A DNA stretch of 64,000 nucleotides, taken from Warburgia ugandensis (lineage: Eukaryota > Streptophyta > Magnoliopsida > Canellales > Canellaceae). Position 1 is the first letter of the stretch, and every line of letters begins with the position of its first letter. Position numbers and translations under genes: made by a program. This document shows, one piece after another, positions 39,341-51,695 of the stretch. The DNA lies in the NCBI GenBank assembly GCA_035236585.1, contig CP141136.1, positions 27,257,426 to 27,321,425 on the forward strand. The letters are read 5' to 3'. A model generated the notes under the pieces. It was not told the DNA's origin. It searched no databases and was given only the letters and a program-made list of their open reading frames with translations.

Positions 39341-40447
39341 CATCTTTAGATGGGGCTTAACTAGGCAGGGTTTGACATCAGTCCTGAGGGACACTGACAA
39401 AGAATTTCATGTATTCATATGCAAGCAAAGTAGTAAAATATTTTTGAGGTACCACATAAAACATGCTCTTTGCTTTAGTTTGGATAAAGCAAACCAAAGA
39501 TGGCATTTCTCATTATATATTATTTCTTTTGGAACTATGAACAAGAATAATATTAATCAAAGACCAGGATACTAATTTTTTAAGGATTTCCCTCCTGCCC
39601 ATGTGCTCACCGAAGCAAAGAGTTAGACCTTAAGATCCCCTAAGATTTCAATGTCCTACAAGTAGTTGGGAATGCAGTAACTGCTACCAATTCTTTTTTT
39701 CAAATAGGTTGCACTTTGGACAAATTAATTAATGTTTGCAATTCAACTTGTCCAAGGCCTCATCTATGTTACTAAACAAGTGTTTCCGTATTTGGCACAG
39801 AATCTTTAGTGAGCTATAACTCCAACCGGGCTCACGCGTTGATTGTAGCTTCCATCGTGTACAAGCTAATTTATGTTACTAACCATGTTGGGGTTTTAGT
39901 TTTAGATTATTCATTGTGGCCTGCTATTGGTGGGAAAAGATCATACAGGAAATGCTCTTATGAGTACTTTATGATCAACCTAATTCACGAGGAGTCTTTC
40001 CCTTACAATTTAGGCAAAGTTTTTTGAACCATTTACCTCACAATAAGTGGATGCTAGTAAGCTTTGGCTTGGAGCTCAACTTGTTCATTTTCATTTCACG
40101 CATATGGTTGCTACAACCATAATTGCATGGAATTATGCATTTTCTAGGCTTAGTAAGATTCCCCAAGTCATTGAACTACTAATGATTAGCTCCTCCAAGA
40201 ATGTGGCAGAAATTGAATCTTTGGCTAGTAATGAGTTTTCTAAGGTTAGGGATGCTATTATATTATATAAGAGTGGATATCCACAATTATGCCTTCTTTG
40301 TCTTAACCTATATCTTGGTTGAAATGATACATTGGCTTAAGGATGCACAGTGTCACGAGGTTGCATTTTCCCTACTCAAAATCCATGAGGCACTTGTGTG
40401 CAACTCCTTTGTAGAACACAAGTCATCCTTCCACTCCTACTCCGACT
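39341..40447 (+). other. unassigned stretch with three adjoining plus-strand open frames
   Basis: Plus-strand frames 39372-39575, 39809-40027 and 40047-40322 follow one another. The second (YKLIYVTNHVGVLVLDYSLW, then GKRSYRKCSYEYF) has a less repeat-like composition than its surroundings, and the third contains ASNEFSKVRDAI. No family was recognised, and no convincing splice chain joins them. They could be an old gene fragment truncated by the neighbouring retroelements, or chance. Confidence 0.35.
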
Positions 40448-40815
40448 TGTTAGGGTTACACTCACTCACTCTCAGGAGTAATGAGAGAACTCAAAAAGGG
40501 ACTTGTTTGAAGAGAATTTGTATTGCAGCTCAAATAATTTTGTGGTTACAAATAACTCCACCTTATTTATAGGCGACAAGCAATGTTCTTGATTATGTAC
40601 AAGTGTCACTTATCCAATGATGTTGGATCAGTCTACATTATTCTAGACTATTCTACTATCCTTTTGAATAAGGAAGATTCTAGAGAACTTCTAGAGACTC
40701 CTTTTAGAATCTGGATAGGGCCTTTCATCGAGGGTTGGGCAATAATCCCCTCTATGAGTAATGGCAATTGGATCCCAGGCCTGTTGGGTGTGCTATGAAA
40801 TTAGGCCTCGTGACA
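40448..40815 (-). repeat. 3' LTR (368 bp) of Reina-like element
   Basis: Plus-strand limits TGTTAGGGTTAC and CCTCGTGACA. It aligns along its length with 54433-54822 (shared CACTTATCCAATG, CATCGAGGGTTGGGCAA, AATCCCCTCTATG) with many differences and indels, so the two LTRs have diverged for a long time. The minus-strand purine tract GGTGGGGGAGAA abuts it at 40816-40827. Confidence 0.88.
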
Positions 40816-40831
40816 TTCTCCCCCACCTAAA

Positions 40832-43800
40832 TCACGTGATGACCTCGTTGCATTCCTTATACTTGGTAATTTGTTCCTCAAATTGCCGCAATGTCTCAGC
40901 TTCTACCCTTATACCCTCATTCTCTAATAATCCTTGACATTTCACCAAGTACTTAGTCTTAGGCTGAACTCCTCTTCGTCTTTTCATGCGATCATTAATG
41001 ATGTACTCCACCTCCATGTCAAATGACGAAGTCATCAGTGGGGGTGCTCGTTTGCTAATTCTTAATGAGGGATCCTCCATGTTTGCATGATAGGACTTTA
41101 GGATGCTTGCATGGAAGACGGGATGGGTCTTGAGAGATGGTGAGAGTTGGACTTGGTATGAAACCTTGCCAACTCATTTGATGATGGGGTAGGGTTTTTC
41201 ATACCTCCTTATTAGCCCCTTGTGCTTTCCTTGTAATGCTTTGAACTACTAGGGAGGCAACTTGACCATGACAAGATCCCCCACCAGGAACTCTAATGGT
41301 TGTTTCTTTTCATCTGTATGTTTCTTCATTCTCTTAGCGGCTTTATGCAAATAGGATTTAGCTATGTCAACATGTTTATTCTAGGTTTTAGCAAACTGAT
41401 AGGTTGTTAGGCTTCTTCCCTCATAACTTACTCCTACTATTAATGATGGTAGGGGCTACTGGCCAATGACCAACTCAAAGGAACTATGGCCGGTTGGCTC
41501 ACTCCTTTGTAAGTTATAGTAAAATTGGGCCACGTCCAATAGCTCCATCCAATCTTTTTTATTTGACTTATAAAATGCTAAAGGTACTCCTCTAGCAAGG
41601 CATTGGTGCGTTTCGTCTATCCATCTGTTTGTGGGTGAAAGTTGGTGGAGAATTAAAGTTTCCTCCCTAAGAGTTTAAATATTTCTATCCAAAACTTTCC
41701 TATGAACCATGGGTCTCGATCACTTGTGATGGTCTTAGGGACTCCCTAGTACTTCACCACGTTCCTTAGGATTAGTAGGGCTACTTTGTTAACTTTGCAA
41801 TCCGTTGAGGCCACAATGAAGGTTGCATATTTGGAGAAGCGATCTACCATCACTAAAATAGACCCCATTCCTTCTACCTTTGATAGTGCTAATATAAAAT
41901 CTATCGAGATGCTTTCCCATGCACTCTCAAACACATGCAACTAGCAATCCAACCAGCTTCTGGTGTTCTACCTTGTCTTGTTGGCATATTAGATAGGTTT
42001 TTACATATTCGTCTATGTCGTCTATCATCTTAAGCCAATAGTACATAGTTCCAATAAGGGAAGGGTTCTTCTTTGCCCTGGGTGACTTGCCCACCACATG
42101 TCATGGCATTCCCTTATTAGCTCTTTCCACAAGATTCCCATCTTAGCACATAGAGACGATTTCCCTTGGTGTAGAGAAGTCCCTCCTCTTGCCAAAATCT
42201 CCTTGTTTTCCTATCCTTAATAGCTTGGATGATGCCTCTAGTCCACATCATCCTTGCTTGTATATGATCAGGCAGGGTTTCATTTTGTCTACTTATGGCT
42301 GCAAAGTGTTTAATCTTCAAGGCTGTAAGCTTAGCTTTCTGACTTAGTGCATCAGCAACATGGTTAATCCTTCTAGGCTTATACTTCATGACCATGTCAA
42401 ACTTAGCCAAGAAGTCTTGCCAATGAGTCTGCTTTGCACTCAACTTCTTTTGAGTGTGAAAGTAACTAGTGGCAACATTGTATGTCTTAACTATAAACTG
42501 TGAACCAAGCAAGTAGTGCCTCCACATTCTTAAACAATGGTCCACTGCCATCATTTCCTTTTCTTAGATTGTATGCTTACTTTTCGTCTCATTTAGCTTT
42601 TGGTTTTTGTAGGCAATCGGATAACCTTCCTCCTCTAGAACTCCTCCAATGGCGAAGTCAGAAGCATCAGTGTGTACCTCATAAGGTTTGTTGTGATATG
42701 CTAGTTTGAGAATTAGTTTAGCTGTTACGGCAACCTGAGTTCCTCTAAGGCCTTTTGGCATTGTTTCATCCACTGCCATGGGTTATTCTTTTTTAGTAAA
42801 TTTGTTAGTGGAGTAGCACATTGTGATTACCTAGCTATGAACCTCTAATAATAGTTGACAAGGCCTAAGAAACTATGCAACTCATTAACTTTCATGGGTA
42901 CTTCCCATTCTACAATAGCTTGGATCTTGGCCTTTACCATCCACATCCGTCCACCTCCAATCCAATGCCCAAGGAACGATACCTCTCATAGGGCAAAGGA
43001 ACACTTTTTCCTTTTGACATAGAGAGAGTTTTCTCTCAATACTTGGAATATGACTAATAGGTGGTCTAAATGTTCCTCCAATGTCTAGTTTTAGACCACA
43101 ATATCATCTAGGTAGACTACTATGGACTGATCCAAATATGGATGAAATATCTTGTTTATCAAAGTGCAAAAGGTGGTAGGGCCATTGGTCTAGCCAAAGG
43201 GCATGATTAAGAACTCATAAGCATTGTACATGGTGACATAAGTGGTCTTAGGTTCATCTCCTTCAGCAATACGCACTTCGTAGTATCCCAATCTTAGGTC
43301 AAGTTTGCTGAAGTACCTTGCCTTGCCCAGCCAATCAAACAAGTCAACAATGAGTGAAATTGGTTACTTCTTTTATATGTTATCTTGTTGTGTGTTCTAT
43401 AGTCAATGCACATCCGAAGACTTCTATATATTTCTTCTAAAACATCACTAGGGCTCTGTAAGGGGCTTTATATGGTCGGATGAACCCAGCATCTTACTTG
43501 CCATTGCAACTCCTCCAATTTGGGTGATGACATCTAATGAGGGACCAATGCAGGGGGCTTTGATCTAGGCTTCAACTCAATCTAGTGATCAAGTTCCCTT
43601 CTTAGTGGCAATCTCTTAAGTAGCTCGGGTGGCATCATGTCCTTAAACTCGTTAAAAACTTCTTCAACCTCTTATGACATATGCATATCAACTTCATTTC
43701 TTTCTTTCATTAGAGTGGTCAAGAACGTCTCTTTCCCTTTCTTTTAGACCCTTTACTAACTATATAGCTGATAGAAGTTTCCCTTGTTTCTTACCATCCT

Positions 43801-44345
43801 TCAAAACCAGGATCACATAGGGCTCCTTCTCATCGAAGAAGCTTAATATTCTAAGGCATGACATTGGGATGGCCTTACCCGAACTAAGGAAATCCATCCC
43901 AAGGATGACTTTAAAGTCATCCATAAGTACTGCGATCAAGTTGGTAGTACCTTCTCACTCTTCAACTTTAATTGGTAGGCCTTTGGCAACTCCAAGCACT
44001 AGTTTAGCTTCAAAGTTTACTGCCTTCATCCTACTTGTATCCTTTTCCAACTTGAGATTTAACCTCTTGAACTCCTCACCTAAGATGAAGTTGTGAGTGG
44101 CTCTGATATCAATCACGGCTCGTGTGCCTTTGCCATTAAGGCACACTTCTGCATACATCAGCTCTTTTACTGTCTGGACAATAGGGTTGGCTACAAAATC
44201 CTGTCTTTTCATGATATTGAAGAGTCTAAGTGCCCCATCTTAGGCTCCTCTTAATGGGTCTTATTGTTAACCAACAATGCATTGATGGTTTTCTTCTTTG
44301 GGCGTTCAAATGCCCTATGAGATTCTAGGATGGATTCTAGCATTA
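40832..44345 (-). pseudogene. Reina-like pol remnant: zinc knuckle, protease, RT, RNase H, integrase, chromodomain
   Basis: From 5' to 3' on the minus strand: knuckle tail HRAF.RPKKKTINAL (about 44310), protease 44212-43955 with the active-site triad read as DIRA instead of DTGA, RT with YLDD at 43103-43114, RNase H 42780-42117 (HTDASDFAIGG to ADALSQK), integrase core about 42000-41480 (ISIDFI, TSDRDPWF), integrase tail about 41300-41090 (KHKGLIRRYE, HPVFHASILKSYH), and a chromodomain in 41080-40832 (EVEYIINDR, RGVQPKTKYLVK). Stops and frameshifts separate the blocks. The chromodomain and KRAPP linker make it a chromovirus; the Reina placement also uses the short LTRs. Confidence 0.88.
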
Positions 44346-44693
44346 GGTTTTCTTCTTAAGATGGATTCTAGCATTTGGAGGTAGTTGATTCTATGAGAAG
44401 AAGGTTTCTTTAGGCATACCTCGACAGCTATCGGCTCACTTGTGTAAGAAGAGGCATACCTAAGAATCGTGTTATTTCCACCTTGAGGGCAGTACAGTAC
44501 TTTTCAGAAAATGTCAAGTCTTTCTTGTTTGTGTGACACTGGAGGACCATGAGCGGCTATAAACTAAGTAAAAAAATGACATGCAAGAGCTCACAGTCTT
44601 GCTTAAGGAGTTTTCATGATTTTGTCATAAGAGATTAATTTTGATGTTGATTTGGCATTAGATATAGCATAAATTGCCCAAAATGCCATTTGG

Positions 44694-45909
44694 TAGGAGT
44701 GGCAAAATATGACACGACACGAACCCAACACGAATTTAGCGGGTTCGGGTCGAGTCTTATCGTGTTCGTGTCATTTTCGAGTCAACCCGAAAATGACACA
44801 CCAAAAATTGTGTCGTGTTCGGGTCAATCAACGTGACCCATCGTGTTGACCTGTTTGACACGCAACCTATTTATTTATCATGAACTAATAGTAATATAGG
44901 ACGGTTCATTTGGAACCGTCTTATATTACAACATGATATGTAATATAGGATGGTTCGTCTAGAACTGTCCTATATGTAACATGTAATAGAGGACAGTTCC
45001 TCCTATATGGTAACATGTAATATAGGACGGTTCCTTTGGAACCTTCCTATATTGTAACATGTAATATATATTACAACCATCTTATATTATACCAACAAAA
45101 GGCAATGAACTAGTAAAGTTAGGAATGATATGGCTCGCCGAAAAGAACAAATGGGCAGCCAAATTCGCCATGTAGCTGTTTGGATATGGAAAGGTTCATA
45201 ATGCAGCTAGAGCAGTAGTACAGCTTGGGATTTGGGGCTTGGTGACGGCGATTGGATGGGCTTGGGGCCTTTGCACAGCCAACCAGATCTCTCGGTTCCT
45301 GTGATGCTCTAGCTGCATTATGAACCTTTCCAGCTAATAGTAGTAGTATAGCTATTAGTAGTACAGGCGGTGCCCCAAAAAGAACAAATAGGAAGCTAAA
45401 TTCACCGATATGATAGCAGTAGTACAGGCGGTGCTCCAGCTGCATTATGAGCCTTTCCATATCCAAACAGCTGCCGAATAGCAAAGGTTTTGGGTTGTTT
45501 AAGTGAGGTGATGGCAATTCGACGGGCTTGGGGCCTTTACACAGCCAACCAGATCTTCTGGTTCCTTCTCAATATCTTTTGTATGAAGTCAGTATAGCTC
45601 TGCCTAATCAAGTGTCCTTGCAATAATAGACCTGTGTTGTCTAAATTTATCTTTTATTGCGCCATAAATTTTATATTAGAGAAGTAATATAGGACGGTTC
45701 TTCTGAAACCATCCTATATTACTATATTATTTATTTAATCGTGTTATACGAGTCGTGTCATGTTGACTCGTTTAATAATTGTGTCGTGTTCGGGTTACGA
45801 ATTTTTCACACGATTATTATGCGAGTCGTGTTCGTGTCGACCTAAACTCGAAGCGTGTCGTGTTTGTGTGGACACAAACACGACCCACCAACCCCAATTG
45901 CCAGGCCTA
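44694..45909. mobile_element. non-autonomous hAT transposon, 1,216 bp, 8-bp CCATTTGG duplication
   Basis: Ends are TAGGAGTGGCAA (44694) and TTGCCAGGCCTA (45909), inverted and of the hAT type. CCATTTGG is repeated exactly at 44686-44693 and 45910-45917. Subterminal regions are packed with GACACGACACGAA / CGTGTCGTGTTCG motifs on both sides, as expected for transposase-binding repeats. The interior has several copies of ATATAGGACGGTTC and its complement (about 44893-45085 and 45688-45724), an inverted pair at 45174-45208 versus 45438-45472, and a direct repeat of GGGCTTGGGGCCTTT. No transposase is encoded; the 132-residue minus frame inside is repeat-derived. Confidence 0.92.
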
Positions 45910-47214
45910 CCATTTGGAGTGACCCAACTGAGCTGACAAAGTTCCAACTATATGAACATTTAGTGAGGGTTTTAACAGACCTAGTGGGTCTTTATACATC
46001 GCATTAGTCTTTTCCATGAGAAGAGAAATAGATATTTATTGCTATGAACAAATTGTCGTTTGTTTGATAATACCACAATAGAAAACTAACATTCTTAATC
46101 ATATATTGAGGATTTATTTGATTAACTCAGGATGGTACCTGGTGTCTGTAGAGGTTGATTTGAGATGTGGTTATAACCATCCTAAGATTCTGAGTATGAT
46201 GTCTTTAAGATGATTTTTAGAACTTGTTGTGATATTCTTAGATGGTACAAATTGATGGAACCAATACATGGATAGAATGTCATGGATATGATGGATTGAG
46301 TCTTCAAGTGTTATTTTGATGAGCCATGATTGTGTTAATAGATAGTATTGTTGCATACTTCATGAACTCAAAAGAGTACAAGAAATCATTGTGTATAAAT
46401 TGTGAATGTCTAAGGACTCATCATCTGTTACAAACATCCATAGCATGAGTTGTGGTCAGAGGAAGTGAAAATTCCTTTACCGAAATACCTAAAATGATAG
46501 GAAGGTAGTTTATTGAGATTGTGATAGGCTGAGATTAGCCAAATTGGTGATTTAGGTTTATAGTTCCTTAATCTTATGAATTGTTAGCCCCGAATAATTG
46601 AGTTTTACCAAGATACCAGTGATATATAATATCATGTGTGATTATTCTCTTACGAGTAATCAAATTCAATTTACCATCTATACTTGTGAGTTAACGATGA
46701 AGGCGATCGATGAGGATAGGTGCGAGGCACTCTAGCAAGCTTCTAGGTGGTAGGCTCCTAAGTACTTACAGTATGATCATGCTGCAAAATGGTTCTCATT
46801 GGCATAGAGTGCCTATTGGTGAGTTGATGTGTTGTGGTTTTGAGTAGCATATGAATTCCTATTGGTGAGCTGTATGCTCTGGTTTTGATTTGGTAAATGA
46901 TTGACTATGGAGGAGCTGAGGTGCTCTATATAGATTCGACATAGATTTGCATACTTATGAGCTGAGATGCCTTGATTTTTATTTCCATATGGTGATTTTA
47001 TCGATGTTAAATGGGACACAAATAACTAAACTCCTAGATGGGAGCTTGGTTTGTGCTATTTGCGTCATATGTGGTTATGAGGTGTTCTAATTATATAAAG
47101 AGATGATTGATATGCATCGATTTATATGAGGGTATGACATGTCGTGGAATCGCTTATTGATGTTAACTTTAGAATTATTATCACGATTACCATATATTGT
47201 GATATGGGGATGAC

Positions 47215-47490
47215 TCCAGAATTATTCAGAGGAAGTACGTGTCAGAACCGTCTCACATACTTGAGCAGATTCCAAAGAAGTTGCAGCCTGATATGACATT
47301 GAGAAGAGATTTGTACATACCCTGGATAGTAAAGTTTAGGAGTTGAGGACTAAGACTATTCCATTAGTCAAGGTCCTTTGGTAGCATTACTCACTGCAAG
47401 AAGTCACATGGGAGACAGAAGATGAGATGAGGAGGACCCACCCAGAGCTATTTACATAGAGGCATGTACCCAAATTTCGAGGACGAAATT
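47215..47490 (+). pseudogene. integrase C-terminal remnant of nested Tekay-like element
   Basis: Plus-strand frames read RKYVSEPSHILEQIPKKL, then VTWETEDEMR and HPELF-like residues, ending at PKFRGRN-like sequence before the purine tract GGTGGGAAGGA. The pattern matches the end of Tekay integrase and resembles the pol remnant at 2636-2893. Frameshifts and a stop are present. Confidence 0.75.
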
Positions 47491-47508
47491 TTTATAAGGT
47501 GGGAAGGA

Positions 47509-50500
47509 TGTAATATCCTCAATTTTTACTCCCAAAAATTAGTAATCAAATGAATTAATAAAATAAAAAATTTTACAAATAGAATTTTGACTTTAAACTA
47601 CAAAATTTAGAAAGAACTCATCGATAGGAATTAAACGGTATAAAGAACGCCTAAAATAGAGATCGGATGAGGGAGATATGAACATTTTAAGATTAGAGGG
47701 CAATTTGGTAATTAGGCAAGTGACTCGATTTAGAGGGGTTGTTTTGATAACGACACCCCTTTCCATCCCATTCCAGCTCCAATGGAGAAAGGCAGTGATC
47801 CTATTTCCTTGCGAGAAAATTGGATCTCAAACTACAAAAGTGAGTTTCCTCTTCATGCCCAATGAAAAATAGCCCTGGGATCGTGCCATTTTTGTTCCAT
47901 TCTCCACCAAAATTAGACCAAATTTTGCATGCACTAGAGACCCCGATCTCCCCTCTCCGACTCTAATAAGGTAATCTAAACCCTCCATCCTTCTATTTTT
48001 CTTATTTTCTAACTTTTCCCTTACAGATATGGGCTGGATCTGGTCTCAACAGTTGTTGGAAGGCCTAAGAAATCAAAACCATAGTTCATGGTTGGACCCA
48101 TGTTAAGGATAGCTCAGATGATAGATCTGAGCCGTCCAATGTGATCTTTAGACCCAAAAACCCTAGAAACGGCAAAAGTAGATAAAAAAAAATCGAAGCA
48201 TCTGGGGCTCTGATCTAGCCAAAACAAGTTGGACGACTCGGGTTCATTATCCCTGATGGATGATGTACCCAGGACGCCAACCGAAACACCCAAGTGAAGA
48301 TGATGCGTGCAAGCACACGCGTGCAGGGACGTTGTCGCGCGATGTTATGAACGACCGAAACACTCAATGTCCTAGAAACTATGATGCCCGCGAGGAGCGT
48401 CCCAGTGACTAGGACACACGCAGTGTGTTCTGCAGCATGTGCCTAAGTTGGTGCATCCCAAGGACGTTGGTTTACATCGGTATAAACCAGTGTAAACCAC
48501 TTTGTTGGTGCAAACCAGTGTCAACTGTGAAAAAGATTCGAATTTTGATATGAAATGGTTTTTTTTGGATTCTGGAGGTTACAAAAGCCCAATCTTTGAT
48601 CCGAAAGATCTGTTGGAATCGTCTCAACAACGTGGACATGAATTTAACCTTTAAACCATGATATGAGCATAGCTAGTTGATCAAACCTAAGAAAATGTAT
48701 CCAATTACTTAGATCAGGCCAATCAGAGGATGATCAGGCCTTAGAACTTGAATCATTGGATTATTTAAAGGATGAATTGATGAATCTAAGGAACGGATTA
48801 TGAGTATTCATCTTAGAATTGATCTGGACCATTGATCTAACCCAGATCTTGGAAACTTGTTGATCTAAGAATGATCTGATCGTCGGATCAAGGTGTAAAC
48901 TGTTGATACACACTAAAATGAGCAAATGAATATGAGATATGACTAATTAATAATAATTAAAGTTGGTATTAATGATCTAATCATAAATGAAAACGTTAAA
49001 GAACAATCCAACGGTTGGATCACCATAGATTCCATTGAGATAGAATAAATTGAATCTTTTAGAATCATGAAACATTAAATTGGTAGACTATAACTTCGAT
49101 CGATCATCAGATGAGGCAGATATGCATTGAATGTTATGGAAACTAATTAATAAAGAAAAAATCAGATGATCTAGACCATTGATCTAGAGCAAAATCTAGA
49201 TCAGGAGGATCACTATATAAAGGGATGCATAAATGGACACAACTTGAGAGAAAAATTATGATAGACTTTCATTGAGGAAAATAATTATCATGAAATAGTA
49301 CCATAATACTAACAGGTACAGCATAGTGTACTAGCTAAGAGGATTACATGCCGATTGGGTTATCGTACAGTGACGTAGGTGATGACATTTAATGTTGGAT
49401 CTTGTTTTCTAAATCTTGCATCATCATATCATCACGATTGATTGTCACATGTTTATTTATTTCGAAGATTTGTGAATTTCAAAGTTTTATGTCGTGGTTT
49501 GATATGAGATTTCGATAGTGCATTGAATGGGTTTTTCATGATCGATTATTTTATAATATTGATATGGCGTTTCTTATATATGATTAGTAAATATCTTTCT
49601 TTATCTATTGCATCATTGAGACTTGTAGCTTTTCATACAATCGATGGTGGAGGCTTGGTGGCTAGTCCTTGAGAGGCTAATCTTGGGATGAGGGGTGTGC
49701 CTTAGGGATTGTGAGCCACGAGTGCTCCTGATTTTACGAGATATGTGATTTCCATATTTTGTGATTTATGACAGGTGCTCTCACCCGGTGGATGTCATGC
49801 TAAGAGGGAGTAAGGTTGGCCACCCACCCTTTAAATTTATGATGTGATTATGATGTGATAAACACTTGCCCACAGATGGCTTTCAATAGGGGTTTGGTAA
49901 CATGGGTAGTCCACACTACCGATCCAAGCCTTCCCATGGGGACCAACATTAAGTCTCCCATTATAATGTCAACAGGAAGCGGCAGTGGTTGAGACCCTAG
50001 AGTGGTTGTCACTATAGCACGACTATCTATACTCTTGTTCTGTATGCCTACATGATGAGCATGGAAATGTTACTGTATACTTGAGTATGATAACACTTAG
50101 AGAATTGATATGAGTACTCATGATCTATTGTACGAGTATATGGGATACTCGTGAGACTCACATACTTTGGGGTGCCCTACTTGTTTATTGTATGCTCATC
50201 AAGATTGGATCATATCATATTTTATATCCATGAGATTCATGTTTCATTTCACATGATGTCTTAATCCTATATTGGCATTGCTTATGATACTTATGTTCCT
50301 TGGATATTATGACCTACACTTATATCAACATTGTTATTTGATTTTTCTTTTTATGTTTCATTTGTTATTACATTAAATATTTATGTAGCTACCAAGCATT
50401 GCTTGTTGAAGTATTGCGTTATTATTGCAATGCCTCATATATTGAGAGAAAGATAGGATTGATGAGAAGCTAGACGAATAGTGGTCGAGATATCTCATTT

Positions 50501-50791
50501 TAAGATATATCCACATGGATTGTATATGTATATATGTCTCATTGGACTTAATTATATTGATGTTGGGAATGTGGGTGTTGACTGGATGAATCCTGGAGTT
50601 ATAACTTATTTTAAAAATGTTTACTTGAAAAATAAAAATTTTATTTGAGTTTTGAGTCGATCGTTGACACTCGAGGTTTTCTTAAAATGAAATTAATTGA
50701 AATTGTTTCTCATTGTTTTGGTTTTTAAAAATTGGGGCCCCACCTTTTGAAAAGTTTTATTAAAAAGTGTTAGAAAACCTGGGTCGTCACA
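47509..50791 (+). repeat. 3' LTR (3,283 bp) of nested Tekay-like element
   Basis: It starts TGTAATATCCTC directly after the purine tract (47500-47508) and ends GGGTCGTCACA. It shares termini and scattered blocks with solo LTRs 1 to 3. A short GC/CpG-rich patch lies at about 48300-48430. Nothing in it looks coding. Confidence 0.85.
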
Positions 50792-50796
50792 TTATG

Positions 50797-51695
50797 GCTC
50801 TTAGATTTGTCTACCCCACCTTTGCCCTTATTGGCTTTGCCTTTCTTGTCCTTACTTGTGCCCTCTACTTTCTTGTGAAATCCACCAATTTTTCTCCAGT
50901 TGGGAGTTTTGTAGCTAAGTCTTGCATTCTTCTTTGCAACAATTGTTCCGGCCAAGATTGCAATTCATCCATAAAGAAGAAAAACCTGTCCTTCTCTGCC
51001 ATGTCGGAGATGTTTAGAGTAAGGCCATGAATTAGTTAATGTATTCTTAAAATAATCCTGTATGCTTTAACTACTTCAGATTTTTTCGAGCCAAGTACTC
51101 CACATTCTTTGGGAAGAATTAGGTCCTGATCTCGTTCTTAAAATCTTCCTAGGTGGTTACTATACAACGATCTTCTATTATATCACTATACCTCCATCTA
51201 CAATATAGCATTGCATCATTGATGAGATACATGGTGGCAATCTCTATCTTTAGGGGCTCTTCTAAAATCTTAGCATTTTTGAAGTATTGTTCCATTAACC
51301 ATAAGAAATTTTCCAAATCATTAGCATTTGGGGTTCCCTTTGTAGTTGTTAGGTCTTGGGATCTTGACTTTAGGAGTAAACTCCTTTGGACCAAGTCCTC
51401 TCCCACTAGCTACGGTCTTCTCTAGTAAGGTCAACCGAATCTTAATATCCTCTAGCTTGGCTACTTCCTCATGTAGACCGGTTATTTCATCCTCCATAGT
51501 CTTGAGGTGATCAGAAATGCTTTCCACCATTTCCATGGTCTTTGTATCCATAGGGTTGAATACTTCAAAGGTACTTTGCATATTGTCTTGGAGACTATGT
51601 AGGGCATCCACACAGGCATTAGACTTGTTTAAGTAATTAGAAAGAGTTTGCTTAAACTTACTTAATCGGGGCTTCCAAGGTAGTGAGTCGAGCAT
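50797..51695 (-). pseudogene. gag remnant of the Reina-like chromovirus
   Basis: Minus-strand start ATG at 51695-51693 opens a 124-codon frame with a coiled-coil-like section (ISDHLKTMEDEITGLHEEVAKLE, residues about 45-70). The capsid region follows in another frame (51406-51149: LENFLWLMEQYFKNA, IATMYLINDAMLYCR), then a basic tail (50955-50797: AGTIVAKKNARL, KKVEGTSKDKKGKANKGKGG). The frame changes near 51330 and there are stops near 51140. It is cut at 50797 by the nested Tekay-like element; the missing zinc knuckle is found at about 44310, 6.4 kb away. The start codon overlaps the target duplication of solo LTR 3 and is preserved. Confidence 0.82.

Larger units (their letters stand above)
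44346..50791 (+). mobile_element. 3' part of a plus-strand Tekay-like element nested in the chromovirus
   Basis: The right boundary is exact: LTR end GGGTCGTCACA at 50791, after which the chromovirus gag continues. The left boundary is only bracketed (about 44345-44690), where zinc-knuckle sequence stops. No 5' LTR, primer site, gag or RT is present; only an integrase tail (about 47215-47490) and the 3' LTR survive. The flanking pentamer on the right is TTATG; I could not find its partner on the left, which fits a 5' deletion. Sequence between 45.92 and 47.2 kb shows no recognisable gene. Confidence 0.65.

Noticed and set aside
44680-45920. Repeated GACACGACACGAA motifs considered as a satellite
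   Set aside because: They are subterminal repeats bounded by hAT-type ends and an exact 8-bp duplication.
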